Translations under genes and position numbers: made by a program
From: Micromonospora phaseoli
GTDB taxonomy: Bacteria; Actinomycetota; Actinomycetes; Mycobacteriales; Micromonosporaceae
Assembly: GCF_900109115.1 (NCBI RefSeq)
Contig: NZ_FNYV01000015.1
Coordinates: forward strand, 62,001-126,000
Direction: 5' to 3'
Length of the DNA: 64,000 nucleotides
Notes under the pieces: model-generated
What the model saw: only the letters and a program-made list of their open reading frames with translations
Told to the model about the DNA's origin: nothing
Database searches by the model: none
In this document: positions 53,773-60,298 of the stretch, one piece after another
Layout of the letters: each line of letters opens with the position of its first letter
How positions within the stretch are numbered: position 1 is the stretch's first letter

Positions 53773-54312
53773 TCAGGTCGGGGTGGCCAGGTAGGTGGGG
53801 GGTACCCGATCGGTCAGCCAGACGCCGTTGACGGCCCGGTAGAAGGTGAAGCCGTCGCGGTGCATGCCGGCGGCGTCGACGGTGAGGATGACCGGTTCGC
53901 CGCGTCTGGCGCCGACCGTCGCGGCGGTCCGCCGATCGGAGGAGAGGTGGACGTGGGTACGGCCGCGCGGCAGGAGTCCGTCGACGCCGATGCCGACCAG
54001 GAAGCGGGCGACGGTGCCGTGGTAGAGCAGCGGCGGCGGCGTGGCTGGCTGCAACTGCAGGTCGACCCGGATCGAGTGGCCCTGGGCAGCCCGGATCCGA
54101 CCCTCGTGCAGCTCGAACCGTTGCCGGTCGGTGCCGGTGACCAGTTGGGCGAGCAACTCCGGGCCGACCGGCCGACGGTGCCGCGCCAGCGCCGCGAGCA
54201 GGACGTCCACCTCGATCCAGCCGCCCGGGTCGAGAGTGATCCCGACGGCGCCCGGGCGGTGCCGCAGCACGTACGCCAGGAACTTGCTGGTCGAGGTGAG
54301 CCGGTCGGTCAC
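53773..54312 (-). CDS. kptA: RNA 2'-phosphotransferase (Tpt1/KptA)
   Basis: A 179-residue enzyme. Catalytic elements of the Tpt1/KptA family are present: FLAYVLRHRPGAVGI (Arg-His), RIRAAQGHSIRVDL (RxxQGHS), YHGTVARFL, and HVHLSSDRRTAATVGARRG. The enzyme moves an internal RNA 2'-phosphate to NAD+, or ADP-ribosylates RNA or phosphate groups. Its GTG overlaps the LysR stop codon (GTGA), so it is coupled to that regulator. Bacteria lack the tRNA splicing that needs Tpt1, so its physiological job here is open. Confidence 0.94.
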   Translation of the reverse strand: MTDRLTSTSKFLAYVLRHRPGAVGITLDPGGWIEVDVLLAALARHRRPVGPELLAQLVTGTDRQRFELHEGRIRAAQGHSIRVDLQLQPATPPPLLYHGTVARFLVGIGVDGLLPRGRTHVHLSSDRRTAATVGARRGEPVILTVDAAGMHRDGFTFYRAVNGVWLTDRVPPTYLATPT

Positions 54313-55172
54313 GGACGGTGCCCGAACTGGTCGAGGAGGTCCCGCACCAGCGACTGTCGTTGCGGGCGCCAGGCGGCCCAGTACCGGATCTTCGGCAGGC
54401 CGTGGATCGGGACCGCGCGCAGGCCGTCGGGGACCTCGACGCAGCCGTTGACGATGGTGGCGCCCACGCCGAGCGCGACCAGGTGCACCAGCAGATCCCA
54501 GCCGTCGACCTCGGCCGCGACCTGCCAGGTGACGTCCGCGTCGAGCAGGGCGCGGTCCAGCGCCCGCCGGTGCGCTCGCCCGACCGGCGGTACGACGAGG
54601 TCCAGCCCGTCGATGTCGCGGAGCCGGATCTGCCGGCGGGTGGCCAGCGGGTGCCCGTCGTCGATCACGAGCACCTGCCGGTACGCGGCGATCTGCACCG
54701 CCTCGACCTGCCGTCCCGGCGGATCGTGGGCGATGACGGCCAGGTCGGCCTGACCGGCGGTGAGGGCGGACAGGGCACCGTCCCGGTTCGTGGTGATCAC
54801 ATGTACCCGGCGGCCCTGGCGGCCGATCTGCCGGATCGGCTCGGCGATCACCCAGCGAAGCGCCCCCCGGCCGGCGGCGATGGTCACGGTCGGCGCGGTG
54901 TCCTGGTGGAGTTCCCGCAGGAACTCGTCGGCCCGGCGACGCGAGTCGAGCGCGAACGCGGCGAGGCGTTCGCCGGCGGCGGTCAACGTGAGTCGGCGGC
55001 CGTCGCGTTCGTAGAGTTCGGCGCCGAGTGCGGCGGACAGCTTCCGGATCTTCACGTGCAGGGAGGGCTGGCTGATGTGCAGCACGGCCGCGGCGGTGGT
55101 GAAGTTGCGGTGTTCGGCGAAGACCGCGAACGACCGCAGTGCGTCGGGTTCGAGGAGGTCCCGTCCGTCCAT
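54309..55172 (-). CDS. LysR-family transcriptional regulator
   Basis: A 287-residue regulator with the usual N-terminal winged helix (LRSFAVFAEHRNFTTAAAVL then HISQPSLHVKIRKLSAALG) and a periplasmic-binding-like effector domain (DLAVIAHDPPGRQVEAVQIA; ALGVGATIVNGCVEVP). It is in an operon with kptA and divergent from a HAD-like gene. An ACTAT-N17-ATAGT repeat in the 70-bp gap is a candidate binding site. Control of an RNA phosphotransferase by LysR is unusual. Confidence 0.93.
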   Translation of the reverse strand: MDGRDLLEPDALRSFAVFAEHRNFTTAAAVLHISQPSLHVKIRKLSAALGAELYERDGRRLTLTAAGERLAAFALDSRRRADEFLRELHQDTAPTVTIAAGRGALRWVIAEPIRQIGRQGRRVHVITTNRDGALSALTAGQADLAVIAHDPPGRQVEAVQIAAYRQVLVIDDGHPLATRRQIRLRDIDGLDLVVPPVGRAHRRALDRALLDADVTWQVAAEVDGWDLLVHLVALGVGATIVNGCVEVPDGLRAVPIHGLPKIRYWAAWRPQRQSLVRDLLDQFGHRP

Positions 55173-55180
55173 AGCCTACG

Positions 55181-55207
55181 ACTATAGAGACGTGGCCAAA
55201 GAATAGT
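55181..55207. promoter_or_regulatory. Candidate LysR operator ACTAT-N17-ATAGT
   Basis: The inverted repeat ACTAT (55181-55185) and ATAGT (55203-55207) is in the short divergent region, 9 bases from the LysR start and 35 from the HAD-like start. The T-rich/A-rich dyad suits LysR binding. Evidence is sequence pattern only. Confidence 0.35.
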
Positions 55208-55242
55208 TCCGCAGCGACGTTTGGGCTCGCATCCTGGTCCGC

Positions 55243-55770
55243 ATGAACGATCACACTCCGCGACTCGGCGTCGACATCGGCCGGGTCATCATCGACGGCC
55301 CCAACCATCCGGGCGGCGGCGACACCGCATTCTTCAGCGGCGACGAGGCCACCATGCTGGCGACTCCGGAGGTACCCGGTGCCGTCGAGGCCGTCGCCCG
55401 CCTCGTCGCCCTGTTCGACGGCCGGGTGTGGCTGGTCTCCAAGTGCGGCCCGCGGGTAGCGGCCCGTACCCGCAGATGGCTCGACGCCCACGACTTCTAC
55501 CGGCGCAGCGGCCTTGCCCGCGACCACGTCCGGTTCTGTCGCACCCGGGCCGACAAGCGGACGCACTGCCTCGAACTCGGGCTGACCCACTTCGTGGACG
55601 ACCATCCCGAGGTGCACGCCGCGATTCGCGGCACCGTCGCCCACCAGTACGTCTTCGGGCCGCAACGCCGACCGGTGCCCTCCTACGGTCGGCACACACC
55701 TACCTGGGCCGACGTCGAACGCCTCGTCACCGACTCGCTGGGTGAAACCTGTCGTACCCGGTCGCCATGA
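55243..55770 (+). CDS. HAD-like protein divergent from lysR-kptA
   Basis: A 175-residue cytoplasmic protein. LGVDIGRVIIDG resembles HAD motif I but with Gly where the second Asp normally acts. VWLVSKCGPRV resembles motif II, followed by Lys in RTRADKRTHCLELGLTHF and FVDDHPEV (double Asp of motif IV). Loss of the second Asp makes normal phosphatase turnover doubtful; it could be a phosphotransferase, a slow phosphatase or a binding protein. Placement beside kptA suggests a role in RNA-end metabolism, which is inference. Confidence 0.75.
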   Translation: MNDHTPRLGVDIGRVIIDGPNHPGGGDTAFFSGDEATMLATPEVPGAVEAVARLVALFDGRVWLVSKCGPRVAARTRRWLDAHDFYRRSGLARDHVRFCRTRADKRTHCLELGLTHFVDDHPEVHAAIRGTVAHQYVFGPQRRPVPSYGRHTPTWADVERLVTDSLGETCRTRSP

Positions 55771-55823
55771 TGCCTGTCGTGGGGCCGTGACGGCTCACTT
55801 GTGGACGCGAGAGGAGCAGCCGG

Positions 55824-56273
55824 ATGGAGCCCGGACCACCGAGCCGCATAGCCATCGACCACGACGACTATCACGCCGAGCACGTGGGTCGCACGGCCGA
55901 CGGTCGGCAGTTCTTCCTCACCACCCCGTTCGAGCCCGCCTACGGCAACGACGAGGGTCAGGAGTTCGTCGCGTGCTACCTCTTCGACACCGAGGGCCGG
56001 TTCCTGGAGGCGAGGATCGACACCTTCGGCTCGAGAGCACTGATGGACCGCGAGGCGCGACGGACGGCGTACGAGGCCAGGCTGGCCGAGCTCGGCGAGG
56101 TCACCTTCACCCGCATCGAGGTCGAGCCGTTCTCGGTCGACCGGTTCGGCACCACCTTCGGGCTGATCCCCAGGGCGCCCGAGGATGACGACGACACCTG
56201 GTGGGTGACCCTCGAACCGGGCGACTACATGGCGTTCAGCCCACCGTGGGACAGCGGCGAGTACGACACCTAG
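55824..56273 (+). CDS. Hypothetical protein, 149 aa
   Basis: A small, acidic, soluble protein rich in aromatic residues (FFLTTPFEPAYGNDEGQEF; TWWVTLEPGDYMAFSPPWD). GAGGAGCAGCCGG precedes the ATG. It lies 53 bases after the HAD-like gene and may be co-transcribed. Its stop codon overlaps the convergent glycosylase gene by four bases. No family is recognised; similar stand-alone actinobacterial proteins have no known function. Confidence 0.75.
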   Translation: MEPGPPSRIAIDHDDYHAEHVGRTADGRQFFLTTPFEPAYGNDEGQEFVACYLFDTEGRFLEARIDTFGSRALMDREARRTAYEARLAELGEVTFTRIEVEPFSVDRFGTTFGLIPRAPEDDDDTWWVTLEPGDYMAFSPPWDSGEYDT

Positions 56274-57352
56274 TAGCCGGTGACCGTGAGGCCGAGCCAG
56301 CCGGCGAGGTTCTCGATCTCGGCGCGCACCTCGGCGGTCATCGCCCCGGTGAAGGCGACGTCCTCGTGCACGGCGTTGACGACCAGGGTGCCGGCCTTGC
56401 GGTCGGCGGTGGCATCCAGCTTGCCGACGAGTCGATCATGGTGGAGCACGGGCAGGGCGAAGTAACCCCAGCGGCGCTTCTGCCGGGGCTTGTACATCTC
56501 CAGCAGGTACTCGAAGTCGAAGAGCTGCTCGGTGCGTACCCGGTCGTGGATCAGCCGGTCGAAGGGTGAGAGCAGCGCCGTGCGTCCCTCGAACGGCAGC
56601 CCCACGTACGCCGGATGCACGCGCCAGGTGCCGGGCGTGCCCTCGACGACGGCCTCCTCCCCCGCGTCACCGACGTACGGCGACTCGCCCGGCATCTGGG
56701 TACCGCCGGACCGGGCGATCCCGAGTGCCGCGAGCCGACGCTCGTTGCGGTGCCGGGCCGCCGCCTCGGGGTCGAGTTCGGACAGGTCGACGGGGTAGAC
56801 CCGCTCGGGCAGATCCCAGTGGCGCTGCCGCCCCTTACGGCCGGAGATCGCCACCTGCCCGTCCCGGGCCAACAGTTCCAGCATCTTGGTGACGTTGCGG
56901 TTGTTGGTCCAGCCCGACGACGGCCAGGGCACCACGCTCGTGTCGGGGATGTCCCGGGACAGCAGCGGGCCCTTCTCCTCCAGCAACGCCAGGATGTCGC
57001 GGCGGAACGACTCGTTCTCCTCGATCCAGGCTCGGAATGACGGGTGGGTCGCGGCCCGGGCCTCGGCGAGCACGGCGGCCAGGTCGCGGGGCGGCCGGAT
57101 GTAGGCGACCGTCTCCACCAGAGTCCGGTCGGGCTCGATGGCCCGGGTCAGGTGTGCGGGCTGGTAGCTCGGGCCGAGCCGGCTCCACAGCACCAGATCG
57201 GCGCTCGGCGCGATGGCGGCGGTCGGGTCGAGCTGCAGGATCGTCAGTCGGTCGACGACCTCGACCAGGTCGGTCGGTCGCGGCTCGGCGAGCAGCTGGG
57301 CCCCGATCGCGATCCGACGAGCTTCGTCCCGCGTCAGGCGGTGGGCGACCAT
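56270..57352 (-). CDS. AlkZ/YcaQ-type winged-helix DNA glycosylase
   Basis: A 360-residue HTH_42 family protein. The catalytic QxD motif (Gln40-Leu-Asp42) sits in RLTILQLDPTAAIAP. Further conserved elements are LWSRLGPSYQPAHLTRAIEP, GWTNNRNVTKMLELLARDGQ, and SPFDRLIHDRVRTEQLFDF. The QxD variant is that of E. coli YcaQ/AlkX, which unhooks interstrand crosslinks and removes bulky N-alkyl adducts; the AlkZ resistance enzymes have QxQ. It probably protects against alkylation. It overlaps the convergent gene by four bases and is alone on its strand. Confidence 0.92.
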   Translation of the reverse strand: MVAHRLTRDEARRIAIGAQLLAEPRPTDLVEVVDRLTILQLDPTAAIAPSADLVLWSRLGPSYQPAHLTRAIEPDRTLVETVAYIRPPRDLAAVLAEARAATHPSFRAWIEENESFRRDILALLEEKGPLLSRDIPDTSVVPWPSSGWTNNRNVTKMLELLARDGQVAISGRKGRQRHWDLPERVYPVDLSELDPEAAARHRNERRLAALGIARSGGTQMPGESPYVGDAGEEAVVEGTPGTWRVHPAYVGLPFEGRTALLSPFDRLIHDRVRTEQLFDFEYLLEMYKPRQKRRWGYFALPVLHHDRLVGKLDATADRKAGTLVVNAVHEDVAFTGAMTAEVRAEIENLAGWLGLTVTGY

Positions 57353-57362
57353 GCCACCGACC

Positions 57363-57674
57363 CTAGTCGACGGACCTTCCAGGATCCGCGCACTGCTGTC
57401 GGCGAGGTCGGGCCCAGGCCAGGAAGCGGTCGAACAGCGCCTTGGGCTCGGGGCCGTCGTGCGGGTTGAGGTGGTAGAGGTCGCGCATCGCCTCGTACAT
57501 CAGGCCGGCAAGGTAGATCGACAGCCCGGTCAGGTCGTGGTCGTACTCGGCCCGCAGCAGCAGCCGGGCCGACCCGCACGGCCACGGCTGCCCGTCGGCC
57601 CGGCAGCACCACATCGGCCGCAACGGGGTGTGCGGGGCGTCGGGGCCGGCGGGGTACGGGCGGCCTGGCCGCAT
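57363..57674 (-). CDS. Small conserved actinobacterial protein with CC-x7-C motif
   Basis: A 103-residue protein. The start at ATG 57674 was chosen for its near-ideal AGGGAGGTCGAC site. It contains TPLRPMWCCRADGQPWPCGS, a compact Cys cluster reminiscent of a small metal site, then a helical body (YDHDLTGLSIYLAGLMYEAM) and LNPHDGPEPKALFDRFLAWA. Similar proteins occur next to XRE/DUF397 modules in streptomycetes and relatives and lack an established role. Here it is divergent from such a module. It begins 10 bases before the glycosylase start, on the same strand, and lies downstream of its own promoter region. Confidence 0.78.
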   Translation of the reverse strand: MRPGRPYPAGPDAPHTPLRPMWCCRADGQPWPCGSARLLLRAEYDHDLTGLSIYLAGLMYEAMRDLYHLNPHDGPEPKALFDRFLAWARPRRQQCADPGRSVD

Positions 57675-57988
57675 GTCGACCTCCCTCAAGGCGTACATCT
57701 GTGGTCGCTATGGCCTCAACAGATGCACCCACAGCGGCGGTGGGAAGGGGCCGCCCCGGCACGGGGGAAGCGCGGGACGGCCCCGGAAGCAGGACCCGCC
57801 CCAGCCCGTCCGGCGTGGAGCGGATCCGCATGCGTGACAGTCTGCTGAGAACGCCACTACGCTCGGAAGCCGTCGGGCCTGGTCGCGGCGATGTTCCGTG
57901 GATCGTGACAGCCGTCTGTCGGCGGCCAGTGCTGGTGGGATACCGACTGGCGGCCGTTGGCGATCTTGACTACTTCGGCGGAGGACGC
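57675..57988. other. Divergent intergenic region with a sigma70-like promoter
   Basis: A 314-base gap between the small Cys protein and the XRE regulator. On the plus strand TGACAG (57835-57840) and TACGCT (57858-57863), 17 bases apart, form a plausible promoter with a leader of about 120 bases before the XRE ATG. GGAGGA lies just before that ATG. No gene or stable hairpin was recognised in the remainder. Confidence 0.4.
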
Positions 57989-58786
57989 ATGGAAGGTGAG
58001 CAGAGCGTGGAGCTGATCCGCGTCCAGCTTCGCAAGCAGCGGGCGTTGGCCGGCATGAACCAGGAGGAGTTCGGTAAACGGACCAACTACTCGGGCTCCA
58101 CGGTGTCCGCAGTGGAGACAGGCACCCGCGCGGTCGATCTGCCGTACGCCCGCCGGGCTGACGAGATCCTGGAGACCGGCGGCCTCTTCGAGTCGCTGCT
58201 ACGCACCGCCCAGCGGGACGGCCAGCCCGCCTGGTTCATGCCCTGGTTGAAGGCGGAACGTGCCGCCCGGCAGCTGCGCTGCTTCCATCCGACGTTGATC
58301 CCCGGCCTGCTACAGACCGAGAACTACGCCCGGGCGGTGCTGCGCTTCGACGACACCCGCCCGGAGCAGGAGATCGAGCAGCAGGTCGCGGCCCGGCTGG
58401 AACGTCAGGAGATCCTCAGGCGCGAGCGCCCGCCGCAACTCGTCGCGGTGATCGACGAGACCGTGCTGCGCCGCGCCGACGCCGTCATGGCCGAGCAACT
58501 CGCCCACCTGCTGCGGATGGCCGAGCTGTCGCACGTCCACATCCACATCATCCCGGCCCGCGCCGGCCTGCACGTCGGCCTGTCCGGGCCGCTGCTACTG
58601 GCCCGGCTCCCGGACGGCACCTGGGTCGGACACCTGGAGAGTCAGCTCGGCGGCGAGGAGGCCGACACAGAAGAGCACCTGGCTACACTGCTGGCCAGAT
58701 GGGAGTGCCTCCGAGGCGTCGCCCTCCCCGAAGACCTCTCGGTCGCCCTGATCAAGGAAGTTGAGAGCCAACATGGACCTCAGTAA
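57989..58786 (+). CDS. XRE-family regulator with DUF5753 domain
   Basis: A 265-residue protein. The N-terminal helix-turn-helix is LIRVQLRKQRALAGMNQEEF then GKRTNYSGSTVSAVETGTRA. The DUF5753 domain follows (HPTLIPGLLQTENYARAVLR; LVAVIDETVLRRADAVMAEQ; HVHIHIIPARAGLHVGLSGP). Such proteins (WhiJ-like) work with DUF397 partners in development and antibiotic control. GGAGGA precedes the ATG. The next gene, a DUF397 protein, overlaps its end by 14 bases. Confidence 0.94.
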   Translation: MEGEQSVELIRVQLRKQRALAGMNQEEFGKRTNYSGSTVSAVETGTRAVDLPYARRADEILETGGLFESLLRTAQRDGQPAWFMPWLKAERAARQLRCFHPTLIPGLLQTENYARAVLRFDDTRPEQEIEQQVAARLERQEILRRERPPQLVAVIDETVLRRADAVMAEQLAHLLRMAELSHVHIHIIPARAGLHVGLSGPLLLARLPDGTWVGHLESQLGGEEADTEEHLATLLARWECLRGVALPEDLSVALIKEVESQHGPQ

Positions 58787-58961
58787 CGCCAGGTGGCGGA
58801 AGTCCACCCGCAGCGGCACGTCCGGTGGCGACTGTGTCGAGGTGGCCGACAACCTGGCCGGCGTGATCGCCGTCCGGGACAGCAAGGACCCAGCCGGCCC
58901 GGTGCTCGCCTTCGCCCCGGCCGCCTGGCGGTCGTTCGTCGGCTCCACCAAGCGCCCCTGA
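58773..58961 (+). CDS. DUF397 domain protein
   Basis: A 62-residue protein covering the whole DUF397 family: ARWRKSTRSGTSGGDCVEVA, then IAVRDSKDPAGPVLAFAPAA and W-rSFV. The ATG lies inside the end of the XRE gene after GGAAG, giving coupled translation. DUF397 proteins are thought to bind or antagonise the adjacent XRE regulator. Confidence 0.94.
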   Translation: MDLSNARWRKSTRSGTSGGDCVEVADNLAGVIAVRDSKDPAGPVLAFAPAAWRSFVGSTKRP

Positions 58962-59263
58962 CCACTCCCGGCGGCCACCTGGTCGACGACAGGACGCGCC
59001 AGGCGTTCGCGAGCTGCGGCATGGTGCGCCTTCAGCGTCCGCCGACGCCCGACATGCCCGTCAGCACCAGAAGCGACACGGCGACGGCGACCGGCAGGGG
59101 GACCTCGTCCCACACGGCCCGCAGGTGCCCGAACCGCCCTGTCCGGCGGGCTTGGCGGTGTCGCCGCAAGGAGTCGGGCGACGCTCGGCACCGGCAGCCA
59201 CGGCCAAATCTGATCATCTAGTATCGGCGGCCGGTCCGGCGTACGAGGTGGGGGTTGGGTTGC
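58962..59263. other. 302-bp intergenic region
   Basis: The gap lies between the DUF397 gene and the frameshifted gene. A -10-like TAGTAT (59219-59224) stands 40 bases before the next ATG, and GAGGTGGGGG serves as ribosome site. No convincing gene was found; a short minus-strand frame (59032-59217) lacks coding features. Confidence 0.4.
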
Positions 59264-60207
59264 ATGTGGCCGTTCAGGAAGCGACCAAAGGATCCGTTCC
59301 TGGACCCGACCTACGGTGACCCGCACCGGAAGGCGCTGATCCGGGCGTTGGAGAAGCGCAGCTGGAAGTTCGCCCGGGAGCTGCTCAACATGGCCGCCGA
59401 TCCGGACGAGATGGCCTTCCTGATGGAGGCGGTCGGCGGGGTCGACGGGATCCAGGACTGGATCGATGCCGAGCCTGAGTCGACGCTGCCCGTGCTGGTC
59501 GCCGGCTGTCACGCGGTGCACTGGGCGTGGGAGGCCCGTGGCGGCAAGCGGGCGAAATACACCACTGCTGCCCAGTTCAGGGGTTTCCATGAGCGACTGC
59601 GCCACGCCGAGACGTTGTTGCGGAGGGTACTCGACCGCGAACCCGACAACGTGACCGCGTGGGCGTGGCTCGTGACCAGTTCCCGGGGCCTCGGCGTCGG
59701 GTCGGCGGAGGCTCTGCAACGCTTCGAGGCGGTGACCCGCCTACACCCGGGGCACGTGGTCGCGCACGAGCAGCGGTTGCAGTATCTGTGTGCAAAATGG
59801 TCCGGCAGTCACGAGGAGATGTTCGATTTCGCCCGGGGCGCCGCAACGGCGGCCGGACCGAACAGCCTCCTGCACGAACTCGTGGCCGTCGCCCACATCG
59901 AGAAGTGGAGCAACTCTGACCGAGATGAGCCAACGAGTACATCGTCTCGGACGAGGTGCGAGCTGAACTTGTCGACGCGGCGGAGAACTCCATCTTCCAT
60001 CCGGACTACATCCCCGCCGGCCCTGGCTGGGCACCCCGCGTTTCGACATTCGCCATGGCCTTCGAACTGGCCGACGAGTTCGATGCGGCCAGGCACGCGT
60101 TCGCGCTCCTCGACGGGTTGGTTACCGAGTGGCCATGGCAGATTCTCGGCGACCCGGTCGAGAAGTTCACCGGCTCACGCGACTATGTGACCGCGAACGC
60201 CAGCTGA
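59264..60207 (+). pseudogene. TPR-like protein with an internal frameshift
   Basis: The first frame encodes about 220 residues (MWPFRKRPKDPFLDPTYGDP ... GVDGIQDWIDAEP ... RRVLDREPDNVTAWAWLVTS), resembling actinobacterial tetratricopeptide-like proteins. Around 59917-59935 the sense moves to another frame, which continues NEYIVSDEVRAELVDAAENS and FELADEFDAARHAFALLDGL to 60207. The shift equals loss of one base. The downstream half reads as normal protein, so this is a recent frameshift, a programmed shift or a sequencing error. Function unknown. Confidence 0.75.
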
Positions 60208-60231
60208 CGATCCAGAGCACTGCGCGCGGGC

Positions 60232-60256
60232 GGTTATGTCTGGATAAACAGGGAAT
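60232..60256 (+). promoter_or_regulatory. SigB-type promoter candidate
   Basis: GGTT (60232-60235), a 15-base spacer and GGGAAT (60251-60256) resemble the actinobacterial general-stress sigma consensus (GNNT-N14-16-GGGTAC/T). It is 43 bases ahead of the ThDP enzyme start. Proposed on pattern only. Confidence 0.3.
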
Positions 60257-60298
60257 GCGGGCCACTCCGTTGAGTAGCTCGATTGGAAGGCGTACCCG

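Noticed and set aside
59032..59217. A short minus-strand frame in the gap before the frameshifted gene
   Set aside because: No ribosome site, Arg-rich shadow composition and no recognisable family.
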